A DNA stretch of 64,000 nucleotides from Aurelia coerulea (taxonomy: Eukaryota; Cnidaria; Scyphozoa; Semaeostomeae; Ulmaridae). The notes beneath the pieces were generated by a model that saw only the letters and a program-made list of their open reading frames with translations, had not been told where the DNA came from and made no database searches. Positions within the stretch are counted from its first letter, which is position 1, and the number at the start of each line of letters is the position of its first letter. This document shows positions 50,601-64,000 of the stretch, in pieces. The stretch covers positions 7,850,501 to 7,914,500 of the forward strand of contig CM076958.1 in NCBI GenBank assembly GCA_039566865.1. Direction: 5' to 3'. Both the position numbers and the translations under genes were made by a program.

Positions 50601-53600
50601 TTCAGCAACCATTTTTGGAAACATTACTATACACAACAATTTTTTCTTTAGTTCCATTTTACCTTCACAGCATGGACAAACATCGATTAAATAAATGTTC
50701 ATTTTCTCAAAGAAACAATATTAAAACACAAAAAGTATTGATGAACGTACTTTAATAGCTACAATTTATATTATAAATAGTATTGCCCTCATCGTTCTTT
50801 AAAACTTTAATTCTACCAGTTACTTCTTTCATAGCACTATATTAGTGCCGCAGCAGCCATTCTTGGAAAAATTACTTAAGACATTAGTTTTTTCTTTAGT
50901 TTCAATTTAGCTTTACTCATAAACAAACATTGGTTAATTAAAAGTTTATTTTCTCAAAGAAATAAAAATATAAACACAAAAAGTGTAGAAAAACGTACTT
51001 TAGTAGCTACAATATATATTATAAAGAGTATTGCACTCATCGTTCCTTACAACTTAAGTTCTGCCAGTTACTTCTTTTATAGCACTATATTAGTGCTGCA
51101 GCAACCATTCTTGGTAACATTACTATAGACATTAGTTTTTTCGTTCGTCTAAATTGAGCTTTACTCCATAAACAAACATCGATTAATTAAAAGATTATTT
51201 TCTCAATGAAAACAAATAATAAACACAAAAAGTGTGAATTAACGTACTTTTGTAGCTAAAATTTATATTATAAACAGTATTGCACTCATCAAGCTTTAAA
51301 ACTTTAGTTCTACCAGTAACTTCTTTCTAGTACTATATCTGTGCTTTAGCAACCTTTTTTGGAAACATTACCATAGACAATAGTTTTTTCTTTAGTCTCA
51401 TTTTACCTTCACTGCATGAACAAACATCGATTAAATAAATGTTTATTTACTCAAAGAAAACAAAATATAAACACAAAAAATGGGGATTAACGTACTTTCG
51501 CAGCTAAAGATTATATTATAAACAATATTGGACTCATCGTTCTTTAAAACTTTAATTTTGGCAGTTGCTTCTTTTATAGCACTATATTAGTGCTGCAGAA
51601 ACCATTCTTGGAAACATTACTATAGACATTAGTTTTTTCGTTCGTCTAAATTGAGCTTTACTCCATAAACAAACATCGATTAATTAAAAGATTATTTTCT
51701 CAATGAAAACAAATAATAAACACAAAAAGTGTGGATTAACGTACTTTAGTAGCTAAAATTTATATTATAAACAGTATTGCACTCATCAAGCTTTAAAACT
51801 TTAGTTCTACCAGTAACTTCTTTCTAGTACTATATTTGTGCTTTAGCAACCTTTTTTGGAAACATTACCATAGACAATAGTTTTTTCTTTAGTCTCATTT
51901 TACCTTCACTGCATGAACAAACATCGATTAAATAAATGTTTATTTACTCAAAGAAAACAAAATATAAACACAAAAAATGGGGATTAAATTTATACTATAA
52001 AGAGTATTGGACTCATCGTTCTTTAAAAGTTTAGTTTTGCCAGTTACTTCTTTTATAGCACTATATTAGTGCTGCAGCAACCATTCTTGGAAACATTACT
52101 ATAGACATTAGTTTTTTCGTTCGTCTAAATTTAGCTTTACTGCATAAACAAACATCGATTAATTAAAAGTTTAATTCCTCAAAGAAAACAAATTATAAAC
52201 ACAAAAAAAGTGGATTAACGTACTTTAGTAGCTAAAATTTATATTATAAACAGTATTGCACTCATCAAGCTTTAAAACTTTAGTCCTACCAGTAACTTCT
52301 TTCTAGTACTATATTAGTGCTGCAGCAACAATTCTTGAAAACATTTCTATAGAAATTAGTTTTTTCTTTAGTCTCATTTTAGCTTTACTGCATAAGTCGT
52401 CATCGATTAATTAAATGTTTATTTTCAAAAAGAAAAAAAAATATAAACACCAAAAGTGGCGATTAACGTACTTTAGTAGCTAAAATTTATTTTCTAAAGA
52501 GTAATGCACTCATCGTTCTACAAAACTTTAGTTCTACCCGTTACTTCTTTTATAGCACTATATTAGTTCTGCAGCAACCATTCTTTGGAAACATTACTAT
52601 AGACATTAGTTTTTTGTTCGTCTAAATTTCGCTTTACTGCATAAACAAACATCGATTAATTAAAAGTTTATTTTCTCAGAGAAAACAAATAATAGACACA
52701 AAAAGTGTAAATTAACGTACTTTAGTAGCTAAAATTTATATTATAAACAGTATTGCACTCATCAAGCTTTAAAATTATAGTTCTACCAGTAACTTCTTTC
52801 TAGTACAATATTAGTGCTTCAGCAACCTTTGTTGGAAACATTACCATACACAATAGTTTTTTCTTTAGTCTCATTTTACCTTCACTGCATGAACAAACAT
52901 TGATTAAATAAATGTTTATTTTCTCAAAGAAACAAAATAAAAACACTAAAAGTGAGGATTAACGTACTTTAAAAGGTACAATTTTATTATAAAGAGTATT
53001 GCAGTCATCGATCTTTAAAACTTTAGTCCTTCCAGTTACTTCCTTTATAGCACTATATTAGTGCTGCAGCAACAATTCTTGAAAACATTACTATAGACAT
53101 TAGTTTTTTCGTTCGTCTAAATTGAGCTTTACTCCATAAACAAACATCGATTAATTAAAAGATTATTTTCTCAATGAAAACAAATAATAAACACAAAAAG
53201 TGTGAATTAACGTACTTTTGTAGCTAAAATTTATATTATAAACAGTATTGCACTCATCAAGCTTTAAAACTTTAGTTCTACCAGTAACTTCTTTCTAGTA
53301 CTATATCTGTGCTTTAGCAACCTTTTTTGGAAACATTACCATAGACAATAGTTTTTTCTTTAGTCTCATTTTACCTTCACTGCATGAACAAACATCGATT
53401 AAATAAATGTTTATTTACTCAAAGAAAACAAAATATAAACACAAAAAATGGGGATTAACGTACTTTCGCAGCTAAAGATTATATTATAAACAATATTGGA
53501 CTCATCGTTCTTTAAAACTTTAATTTTGGCAGTTGCTTCTTTTATAGCACTATATTAGTGCTGCAGAAACCATTCTTGGAAACATTACTATAGACATTAG

Positions 53601-54699
53601 TTTTTTCGTTCGTCTAAATTGAGCTTTACTCCATAAACAAACATCGATTAATTAAAAGATTATTTTCTCAATGAAAACAAATAATAAACACAAAAAGTGT
53701 GGATTAGCGTACTTTAGTAGCTAAAATTTATATTATAAACAGTATTGCACTCATCAAGCTTTAAAACTTTAGTTCTACCAGTAACTTCTTTCTAGTACTA
53801 TATTTGTGCTTTAGCAACCTTTTTTGGAAACATTACCATAGACAATAGTTTTTTTTTAGTCTCATTTTACCTTCACTGCATGAACAAACATCGATTAAAT
53901 AAATGTTTATTTACTCAAAGAAAACAAAATATAAACACAAAAAATGGGGATTAACGTACTTTAGCAGCTAAAACTTATACTATAAAGGGTATTGGACTCA
54001 TCGTTCTTCAAAAGTTTAGTTTTGCCAGTTACTTCTTTTATAGCACTATATTAGTGCTGCAGCAACCATTCTTGGAAACATTACTATAGACATTAGTTTT
54101 TTCGTTCGTCTAAATTGAGCTTTACTCCATAAACAAACATCGATTAATTAAAAGTTTAATTCCTCAAAGAAAACAAATTATAAACACAAAAAGGGTGGAT
54201 TAACGTACTTTAGTAGCTAAAATTTATATTATAAACAGTATTGCACTCATCAAGCTTTAAAACTTTAGTCCTTCCAGTTACTTCCTTTATAGCACTATAT
54301 TAGTGCTGCAGCAACAATTCTTGAAAACATTTCTATAGAAATTAGTTTTTTCTAAAGTCTCATTTTAGCTTTACTGCATAAACAAACATCGATTAATTAA
54401 ATGTTTATTTTCTCAAAGAAAACAAACTATAAACGCAAAAAATGACTATTAACGTACTTTAGTAGCTAAAATTTATACTATAAAGAGTATTGGACTCATC
54501 GTTCTTTAAAAGTTTAGTTTTGCCAGTTACTTCTTTTATAGCACTATATTAGTGCTGCAGCAACCATTCTTGGAAACATTACTATAGACATTAGTTTTTT
54601 CGTTCGTCTAAATTTAGCTTTACTGCATAAACAAACATCGATTAATTAAAAGTTTAATTCCTCAAAGAAAACAAATTAAAAACACAAAAAGGGTGGATT

Positions 54700-56700
54700 A
54701 ACGTACTTTAGTAGCTAAAATTTATATTATAAACAGTATTGCACTCATCAAGCTTTAAAACTTTAGTTCTACAAGTAACTTCTTTCTAGTACTATATTTG
54801 TGCTTTAGCAACCTTTTTTGGAAACATTACCATAGACAATAGTTTTTTCTTTAGTCTCATTTTACCTTCACTGCATGAACAAACATCGATTAAATAAATG
54901 TTTATTTACTCAAAGAAAACAAAATATAAACACAAAAAAATGGGGATTAACGTACTTTAGCAGCTAAAATTTATACTATAAAGAGTATTGGACTCATCGT
55001 TCTTTAAAAGTTTAGTTTTGCCAGTTACTTCTGTTATAGCACTATATTAGTGCTGCAGCAACCATTTTTGGAAACATTACTATAGACATTAGTTTTTTCG
55101 TTCGTCTAAATTTAGCTTTACTGCATAAACAAACATCGATTAATTAAAAGTTTAATTCCACAAAGAAAACAAATTATAAACACAAAAAGGGTGGATTAAC
55201 GTACTTTAGTAGCTAAAATTTATATTATAAACAGTATTGCACTCATCAAGCTTTAAAACTTTAGATCTACCAGTAACTTCTTTCTAGTACTATATCAGTG
55301 CTTCAGCAACCATTTTTGGAAACATTACTATACACAACAATTTTTTCTTTAGTTCCATTTTACCTTCACAGCATGGACAAACATCGATTAAATAAATGTT
55401 CATTTTCTCAAAGAAACAATATTAAAACACAAAAAGTATTGATAAACGTACTTTAATAGCTACAATTTATATTATAAATAGTATTGCCCTCATCGTTCTT
55501 TAAAACTTTAATTCTACCAGTTACTTCTTTCATAGCACTATATTAGTGCCGCAGCAGCCATTCTTGGAAAAATTACTTAAGACATTAGTTTTTTCTTTAG
55601 TTTCAATTTAGCTTTACTCATAAACAAACATTGGTTAATTAAAAGTTTATTTTCTCAAAGAAATAAAAATATATACACAAAAAGTGTAGAAAAACGTACT
55701 TTAGTAGCTACAATATATATTATAAAGAGTATTGCACTCATCGTTCCTTACAACTTAAGTTCTGCCAGTTACTTCTTTTATAGCACTATATTAGTGCTGC
55801 AGCAACCATTCTTGGTAACATTACTATAGACATTAGTTTTTTCGTTCGTCTAAATTGAGCTTTACTCCATAAACAAACATCGATTAATTAAAAGATTATT
55901 TTCTCAATGAAAACAAATAATAAACACATAAAGTGTGAATTAACGTACTTTTGTAGCTAAAATTTATATTATAAACAGTATTGCACTCATCAAGCTTTAA
56001 AACTTTAGTTCTACCAGTAACTTCTTTCTAGTACTATATCTGTGCTTTAGCAACCTTTTTTGGAAACATTACCATAGACAATAGTTTTTTCTTTAGTCTC
56101 ATTTTACCTTCACTGCATGAACAAACATCGATTAAATAAATGTTTATTTACTCAAAGAAAACAAAATATAAACACAAAAAATGGGGATTAACGTACTTTA
56201 GCAGCTAAAGATTATATTATAAACAATATTGGACTCATCGTTATTTAAAACTTTAATTTTGGCAGTTGCTTCTTTTATAGCACTATATTAGTGCTGCAGA
56301 AACCATTCTTGGAAACATTACTATAGACATTAGTTTTTTCGTTCGTCTAAATTGAGCTTTACTCCATAAACAAACATCGATTAATTAAAAGATTATTTTC
56401 TCAATGAAAACAAATAATAAACACAAAAAGTGTGGATTAACGTACTTTAGTAGCTAAAATTTATATTATAAACAGTATTGCACTCATCAAGCTTTAAAAC
56501 TTTAGTTCTACCAGTAACTTCTTTCTAGTACTATATTTGTGCTTTAGCAACCTTTTTTGGAAACATTACCATAGACCATAGTTTTTTCTTTAGTCTCATT
56601 TTACCTTCACTGCATGAACAAACATCGATAAAATAAATGTTTATTTACTCAAAGAAAACAAAATATAAACACAAAAAATGGGGATTAACGTACTTTAGCA
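54700..56700 (+). repeat. Third copy of the 13.2-15.2 kb block
   Basis: CTTTAGTTCTACAAGTAACT lies at 13261 and 54761, and TATTAGTGCCGCAGCAGCCA at 14041 and 55541, both an offset of 41,500. The same landmarks are near 50,060 and 50,839. These 2 kb thus exist three times in the window, two of them 4.7 kb apart. Confidence 0.8.
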
Positions 56701-59700
56701 GCTAAAATTTATACTATAAAGAGTATTGGACTCATCGTTCTTTAAAAGTTTAGTTTTGCCAATTACTTCTTTTATTGCACTATATTAGTGCTGCAGCAAC
56801 CATTCTTGGAAACATTACTATAGACATTAGTTTTTTCGTTCGTCTAAATTTAGCTTTACTGCATAAACAAACATCGATTAATTAAAAGTTTAATTCCTCA
56901 AAGAAAACAAATTATAAACACAAAAAGGGTGGATTAACGTACTTTAGTAGCTAAAATTTATATTATAAACAGTATTGCACTCATCAAGCTTTAAAACTTT
57001 AGTTCTACCAGTAACTTCTCTCTAGTACTATATTAGTGCTGCAGCAACAATTCTTCAAAACATTTCTATAGACATTAGTTTTTTCTTTAGTCTCATTTTA
57101 CCTTTACTGCATAAGTCGTCATCGATTAATTAAATGTTTATTTTCCAAAAGAAAAAAAAATATAAACACCAAAAGTGGCGATTAACGTACTTTAGTAGCT
57201 AAAATTTATTTTCTAAAGAGTAATGCACTCATTGTTCTACAAAACTTTAGTTCTACCAGTTTCTTCTTTTATAGCACTATATTAGTTCTCAGCAACCATT
57301 CTTTGGAAACATTACTATAGACATTAGTTTTTTGTTCGTCTAAATTTCGCTTTACTGCATAAACAAACATCGATTAATTAAAAGTTTATTTTCTCAGAGA
57401 AAACAAATAATAGACACAAAAAGTGTGAATTAACGTACTTTAGTAGCTAAAATTTATATTATAAACAGTATTGCACTCATCAAGCTTTAGAATTGTAGTT
57501 CTACCAGTAACTTCTTTCTAGTACAATATTAGTGCTTCAGCAACCTTTGTTGGAAACATTACCATACACAATAGTTTTTTCTTTAGTCTCATTTTACCTT
57601 CAATGCATGAACAAACATCGATTAAATAAATGTTCATTATCTCAAAGAAAACAAAATATAAACACAAAAAATGGGTATTAACGTACTTTAGTAGCTAAAA
57701 TTTATATTATAAAGAGTTTTGGACTCATCGTTCTTTAAAACTTTAGTTTTTCCAGTTACTTCTTTTATAGCACTATATTGTGCTGCAGCAACCATTCTTG
57801 GTAACATTACTATAGACATTAGTTTTTTCGTTCGTCTAAATTGAGCTTTACTCCATAAACAAACATCGATTAATTAAAAGATTATTTTCTCAATGAAAAC
57901 AAATAATAAACACAAAAAGTGTGAATTAACGTACTTTTGTAGCTAAAATTTATATTATAAACAGTATTGCACTCATCAAGCTTTAAAACTTTAGTTCTAC
58001 CAGTAACTTCTTTCTAGTACTATATCTGTGCTTTAGCAACCTTTTTTGGAAACATTACCATAGACAATAGTTTTTTCTTTAGTCTCATTTTACCTTCACT
58101 GCATGAACAAACATCGATTAAATAAATGTTTATTTACTCAAAGAAAACAAAATATAAACACAAAAAATGGGGATTAACGTACTTTAGCAGCTAAAATTTA
58201 TATTATAAACAATATTGGACTCATCGTTCTTTAAAACTTTATTTTTGCCAGTTACTTCTTTTATAGCACTATATTAGTGCTGCAGCAACCATTCTTGGAA
58301 ACATTACTATAGACATTAGTTTTTTCGTTCGTCTAAATTTAGCTTTACTGCATAAACAAACATCGATTAATTAAAAGTTTAATTCCTCAAAGAAAACAAA
58401 TTATAAACACAAAAAGGGTGGATTAACGTACTTTAGTAGCTAAAATTTATATTATAAACAGTATTGCACTCATCAAGCTTTAAAACTTTAGTTCTACCAG
58501 TAACTTCTCTCTAGTACTATATTAGTGCTGCAGCAACAATTCTTCAAAACATTTCTATCGACATTAGTTTTTTCTTTAGTCTCATTTTAGCTTTACTGCA
58601 TAAACCGACATTGATTAATTAGAAGTTTATTTTCTCAAATAAAACAAATTATAAAAACAAAAAATTGTAGATAAACATACTTTAGTAGCTACAATTTATA
58701 TTATAAACAATATGGCACTAATCAAGCTTTAAAACTTTAGTTCTACCAGTAACTTCTTTCTAGTACTATATCAGCAACCATTTTCGGAAACATTACCATA
58801 CACAATAGTTTTTTCTCTAGTCTCATTTTACCTTCACTGCATGAACAAACATTGATTAAATAAAAGTTTTGTTTTCTCAAAGAAAACAATATTAAAACAC
58901 AAAAAGGGTTGATTAACGTACTTTAATAGCTACAATTTTATTATAAGGAGTATTGCACTCATCGTTCTTTAAAACTTTAGTCCTTCCAGTTACGTCTTTT
59001 ATATTAGTGCTGCAGCAACAATTTTTGAAAGCATTTCTATAGACATTAGTTTTTTCTTTAGTCTCATTTTAACTTTACTGCATAAACAAACAATGATTAA
59101 TTAAATATTTATTTTCCCAAAGATAACAAAATATAAACACAAAAAATGGGGATTAACGTACTTTAGCAGCTAAAATTTATATTATAAAGAGTATTGGACT
59201 AATCTATCTTTGAAATTGTAGTTTTGCCAGTTACTTCTGTTATAGCACTATATTAGTGCTGCAGCAACAATTCCTGGAAACATTACTATAGACATTAGTT
59301 TTTTCTTTAGTCTCATTTTAACTTTAATGTATAAACAAATATCGATTAATTAAATGTTCATTTTCCCAAAGAAAACAAAATATAAACACAAAAAGTGTTT
59401 ATTAACGTACTTTAGTAGCTAAAATTTATATTATAAAGAGTATTGGACTAATCGTTCTTTGAAATTGTAGTTTTGCCAGTTACTTCTGTTATAGCACTAT
59501 ATTAGTGCTGCAGCAACCATTCCTGGAAACATTACTATAGACATTAGTTTTTTCTTTAGTCTCATTTTAGCTTTACTGCATAAACCAACATCGATTAATT
59601 AAATGTTTATTTTCCCAGAGAAAAAAATATAGAAACGCAAAAAATTGGAATTAACTTACTTCAGTAGCTGAAATTTATATTCTAAAGAGTTAATCGTTCT

Positions 59701-60030
59701 TTAAAACGTTAGTTCTACCAGTTACTTCTTTAATAGCACTATATTAGTGCTGCAGCAACCATTCTTGGAAACATTACTATAGACATTAGTTTTTTTATTA
59801 GTCTAAATTTTGCTTTACTGCATAAACAAACATCGATTAATTAAAAGTTTATTTTCTCAAAGAAAACAAATTATAAACACAAAAAGTGTGGATTAACGTA
59901 CTTTAGTAGCTAAAATTTATATTATAAACAGTATTGCACTCATCAAGCTTTAAAACTTTACTTCTACCAGTAACTTCTTTCTAGTACTTTATTAGTGCTT
60001 CAGCGACCATTTTTGGAAACATTACTATAC
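56415..60030 (+). repeat. 15-monomer higher-order repeat, unit 4
   Basis: This is collinear with unit 2 at about 37,330 bp up to about 59,520, and with unit 3 at about 31,669 bp through about 60,030. It keeps the TTAGTTCTCAGCAACC (57,290) and CTATATCAGCAACC (about 58,768) landmark monomers. It carries its own changes, such as ATATTGTGCTG at 57,776. Confidence 0.82.
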
Positions 60031-62377
60031 ACAATAGTTTTTTCTTCAGTCTCATTTTAGCTTTACTGCAATAACAAACATTGATTAAATAAATGTTTAT
60101 TTTCTCAAAGAAACAAAATAAAAACACTAAAAGTGAGGATTAACGTACTTTAGTAGCTACAATTTTATTATAAAGAGTATTGCAGTCATCGATCTTTAAA
60201 ACTTTAGTCCTTCCAGTTACTTCCTTTATAGCACTATATTAGTGCTGCAGCAACAATTCTTGAAAACATTTCTATAGACATTAGTTTTTTCTTTAGTCTC
60301 ATTTTACCTTTACTGCATAAGTCGTCGTCGATTAATTAAATGTTTATTTTCCAAAAGAAAAAAAAATATAAACACCAAAAGTGGCGATTAACGTACTTTA
60401 GTAGCTAAAATTTATTTTCTAAAGAGTAATGCACTCATCGTTCTACAAAACTTTAGTTCTACCAGTTACTTCTTTTATAGCACTATATTAGTTCTGCAGC
60501 AACCATTCTTTGGAAACATTACTATAGACATTAGTTTTATGTTCGTCTAAATTTCGCTTTACTGCATAAACAAACATCGATTAATTAAAAGTTTATTTTC
60601 TCAGAGAAAACAAATAATAGACACAAAAAGTGTGAATTAACGTACTCTAGTAGCTAAAATTTATATTATAAACAGTATTGCACTCATCAAGCTTTAAAAT
60701 TGTAGTTCTACCAGTAACTTCTTTCTAGTACAATATTAGTGCTTCAGCAACCTTTGTTGGAAACATTACCATACACAATAGTTTTTTCTTTAGTCTCATT
60801 TTAGCTTTACTGCATAAACCGACATTGATTAATTAGAAGTTTATTTTCTCAAATAAAACAAATTATAAAAACAAAAAATTGTAGATAAACATACTTTAGT
60901 AGCTAAAATTTATATTATAAAGAGTATTGGACTAATCGTTCTTTGAAATTGTAGTTTTGCCAGTTACTTCTGTTATAGCACTATATTAGTGCTGCAGCAA
61001 CCATTCCTGGAAACATTACTATAGACATTAGATTTTTCTTTAGTCTCATTTTAGCTTTACTGCATAAACCAACATCGATTAATTAAATGTTTATTTTCCC
61101 AGAGAAAAAAATATAGAAACGCAAAAAATTGGAATTAACTTACTTCAGTAGCTGAAATTTATATTCTAAAGAGTTAATCGTTCTTTAAAACGTTAGTTCT
61201 ACCAGTTACTTCTTTAATAGCACTATATTAGTGCTGCAGCAACCATTCTTGGAAACATTACTATAGACATTAGTTTTTTTATTAGTCTAAATTTTGCTTT
61301 ACTGCATAAACAAACATCGATTAATTAAAAGTTTATTTTCTCAAAGAAAACAAATTATAAACACAAAAAGTGTGGATTAACGTACTTTAGTAGCTAAAAT
61401 TTATATTATAAACAGTATTGCACTCATCAAGCTTTAAAACTTTACTTCTACCAGTAACTTCTTTCTAGTACTTTATTAGTGCTTCAGCAACCATTTTTGG
61501 AAACATTACTATACACAATAGTTTTTTCTTCAGTCTCATTTTAGCTTTACTGCAATAACAAACATTGATTAAATAAATGTTTATTTTCTCAAAGAAACAA
61601 AATAAAAACACTAAAAGTGAGGATTAACGTACTTTAGTAGCTACAATTTTATTATAAAGAGTATTGCAGTCATCGATCTTTAAAACTTTAGTCCTTCCAG
61701 TTACTTCCTTTATAGCACTATATTAGTGCTGCAGCAACAATTCTTGAAAACATTTCTATAGACATTAGTTTTTTCTTTAGTCTCATTTTACCTTTACTGC
61801 ATAAGTCGTCGTCGATTAATTAAATGTTTATTTTCCAAAAGAAAAAAAAATATAAACACCAAAAGTGGCGATTAACGTACTTTAGTAGCTAAAATTTATT
61901 TTCTAAAGAGTAATGCACTCATCGTTCTACAAAACTTTAGTTCTACCAGTTACTTCTTTTATAGCACTATATTAGTTCTGCAGCAACCATTCTTTGGAAA
62001 CATTACTATAGACATTAGTTTTATGTTCGTCTAAATTTCGCTTTACTGCATAAACAAACATCGATTAATTAAAAGTTTATTTTCTCAGAGAAAACAAATA
62101 ATAGACACAAAAAGTGTGAATTAACGTACTCTAGTAGCTAAAATTTATATTATAAACAGTATTGCACTCATCAAGCTTTAAAATTGTAGTTCTACCAGTA
62201 ACTTCTTTCTAGTACAATATTAGTGCTTCAGCAACCTTTGTTGGAAACATTACCATACACAATAGTTTTTTCTTTAGTCTCATTTTAGCTTTACTGCATA
62301 AACCGACATTGATTAATTAGAAGTTTATTTTCTCAAATAAAACAAATTATAAAAACAAAAAATTGTAGATAAACATA
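59410..62377 (+). repeat. 6-monomer tandem unit (1,484 bp), two copies
   Basis: TTCCAGTTACTTCCTTTATA lies at 60211 and 61695, and TCCTGGAAACATTAC at 59521 and 61005, both a spacing of 1,484 bp. A further partial copy follows, with the same landmark at 62688, 993 bp or 4 monomers on. Shared private variants include GCAGTCATCGATCTTT and ATAAGTCGTCGTCGATT. Confidence 0.82.
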
Positions 62378-64000
62378 CTTTAGTAGCTACAACATATATT
62401 ATAAACAATATGGCACTAATCAAGCTTTAAAACTTTAGTTCTACCAGAAACTTCTTTCTAGTACTTTATTAGTGCTTCAGCGACCATTTTTGGAAACATT
62501 ACTATACACAATAGTTTTTTCTTCAGTCTCATTTTAGCTTTACTGCAATAACAAACATTGATTAAATAAATGTTTATTTTCTCAAAGAAACAAAATAAAA
62601 GCACTAAAAGTGAGGATTAACGTACTTTAGTAGCTACCATTTTATTATAAAGAGTATTGCAGTCATCGATCTTTAAAACTTTAGTCCTTCCAGTTACTTC
62701 CTTTATAGCACTATATTAGTGCTGCAGCAACAATTCTTGAAAACATTTCTATAGACATTAGTTTTTTCTTTAGTCTCATTTTACCTTTACTGCATAAGTC
62801 GTCGTCGATTAATTAAATGTTCATTTTCTCAAAGAAAACAAAATATAAACACAAAAAATGGGTATTAACGTACTTTAGTAGCTAAAATTTATACTATAAA
62901 GAGTATTGGACTCATCGTTCTTTAAAAGTTTAGTTTTGCCAGTTACTTCTTTTATAGCACTATATTAGTGCTGCAGCAACCATTCTTGGAAACATTACTA
63001 TAGACATTAGTTTTTTCGTTCGTCTAAATTTAGCTTTACTGCATAAACAAACATCGATTAATTAAAAGTTTAATTCCTCAAAGAAAACAAATTATAAACA
63101 CAAAAAGGGTGGATTAACGTACTTTAGTAGCTAAAATTTATATTATAAACAGTATTGCACTCATCAAGCTTTAAAACTTTAGTTCTACCAGTAACTTCTC
63201 TCTAGTACTATATTAGTGCTGCAGCAACAATTCTTCAAAACATTTCTATCGACATTAGTTTTTTCTTTAGTCTCATTTTAGCTTTACTGCATAAACCGAC
63301 ATTGATTAATTAGAAGTTTATTTTCTCAAATAAAACAAATTATAAAAACAAAAAATTGTAGATAAACATACTTTAGTAGCTACAACTTATATTATAAACA
63401 ATATGGCACTAATCAAGCTTTAAAACTTTAGTTCTACCAGAAACTTCTTTCTAGTACTATATCAGCAACCATTTTCGGAAACATTACCATACACAATAGT
63501 TTTTTCTCTAGTCTCATTTTACCTTCACTGCATGAACAAACATCGATTAAATAAATGTTTATTTTCTCAAAGAAAACAATATTAAAACACAAAAAGGGTT
63601 GATTAACGTACTTTAATAGCTACAATTTTATTATAAAGAGTATTGCACTCATCGTTCTTTAAAACTTTAGTCCTTCCAGTTACTTCTTTTATATTAGTGC
63701 TGCAGCAACAATTTTTGAAAGCATTTCTATAGACATTAGTTTTTTCTTTAGTCTCATTTTAACTTTACTGCATAAACAAACAATGATTAATTAAATATTT
63801 ATTTTCCCAAAGATAGCAAAATATAAACACAAAAAATGGAGATTAACGTACTTTAGCAGCTAAAATTTATATTATAAAGAGTATTGGACTAATCGTTCTT
63901 TGAAATTGTAGTTTTGCCAGTTACTTCTGTTATAGCACTATATTAGTGCTGCAGCAACCATTCCTGGAAACATTACTATAGACATTAGTTTTTTCTTTAG

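Larger units (their letters stand above)
35778..51979 (+). repeat. Segmental duplication, copy 2
   Basis: This is the partner of 1-15180. It carries the foldback element, lacks one monomer near 47,215, and ends by switching to the 18-bp deletion allele (GGGGATTAAATTTATAC) near 51,985, whereas copy 1 retains GGGGATTAACGTAC at the equivalent point. Base differences elsewhere are sparse by eye. Confidence 0.88.
44662..64000 (+). repeat. 249-bp satellite array, segment 4
   Basis: About 78 monomers run to the window end with no gene. The segment begins with the right target-site duplication of LINE copy 2 (44662-44671). From 44.7 to 52.0 kb it parallels 7.6-15.2 kb. From 54.7 to 56.7 kb it repeats the 13.2-15.2 kb block again, at an offset of 41,500. 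From 56.4 to 60.0 kb it carries the 15-monomer unit. From 59.4 to 62.4 kb it has a 6-monomer tandem unit. The array continues past the end. Confidence 0.97.

Noticed and set aside
1..64000. CRISPR array or prokaryotic repeat system
   Set aside because: The repeating unit is the whole 249-bp monomer, with no short constant repeat separated by unique spacers. There are no cas genes and no bacterial gene organisation.
1..64000. CENP-B box in the monomer
   Set aside because: The nearest candidates around TTCGTTCGTCTAAA lack the required CGGG half, so no match to the canonical box was found. A centromere claim cannot rest on it.
1..64000. tRNA, rRNA, snRNA or telomeric repeats within the array
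   Set aside because: No cloverleaf-like box pairs, rRNA-like conserved stretches or TTAGGG-type tandem repeats were noticed on either strand.

Overview
This window is almost entirely satellite DNA from an animal genome. A head-to-tail, AT-rich tandem repeat with a monomer of about 249 bp fills everything except three insertions. One consensus monomer that I counted by hand is about 27% GC. I estimate about 240 monomers, all in the same orientation. I see no host gene, rRNA, tRNA, CRISPR array, bacterial operon or telomeric repeat. The only recognisable proteins are fragments of a non-LTR retrotransposon (LINE). From memory, they resemble retrotransposon proteins common in cnidarians such as corals, anemones and Hydra. 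A cnidarian or other basal invertebrate is therefore the best guess, not a demonstrated fact.

Layout: satellite 1-6437; a 1.17 kb 5'- and internally-deleted LINE with poly(A) tail and 10-bp target-site duplication at 6448-7614; satellite 7615-38616; an 883-bp foldback element with inverted arms of about 317 bp at 38620-39502; satellite 39505-43483; a second, almost identical copy of the same LINE insertion at 43494-44661; satellite 44662-64000. The two LINE copies share flanks, target-site duplication and deletion structure, so they come from one insertion that was later duplicated inside a large block. About 1-15.2 kb is repeated at about 35.8-52.0 kb.

The satellite has several nested scales. 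Two main monomer types, A and B, are frequently interleaved. Dimer and tetramer tandem units of about 497 and 994 bp lie near 30.4-32.2 kb. A 6-monomer unit (1,484 bp) lies at 59.4-62.4 kb and an 8-monomer unit (1,968 bp) at 22.0-25.8 kb. A 15-monomer higher-order unit (about 3.69-3.71 kb) is tandem at 15.4-22.8 kb and recurs at 24.8-28.4 and 56.4-60.0 kb. This pattern is what unequal exchange and gene conversion produce in young satellite arrays, including centromeric ones. Centromere identity cannot be shown from sequence alone.

The most interesting local signal is a short dyad-rich segment in each monomer, a 7-bp-arm hairpin followed by the palindrome TGCTGCAGCA. Independent small indels cluster there. 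The LINE target site and the right edge of the foldback element both abut the same satellite base just after it. No new protein-coding system was found.
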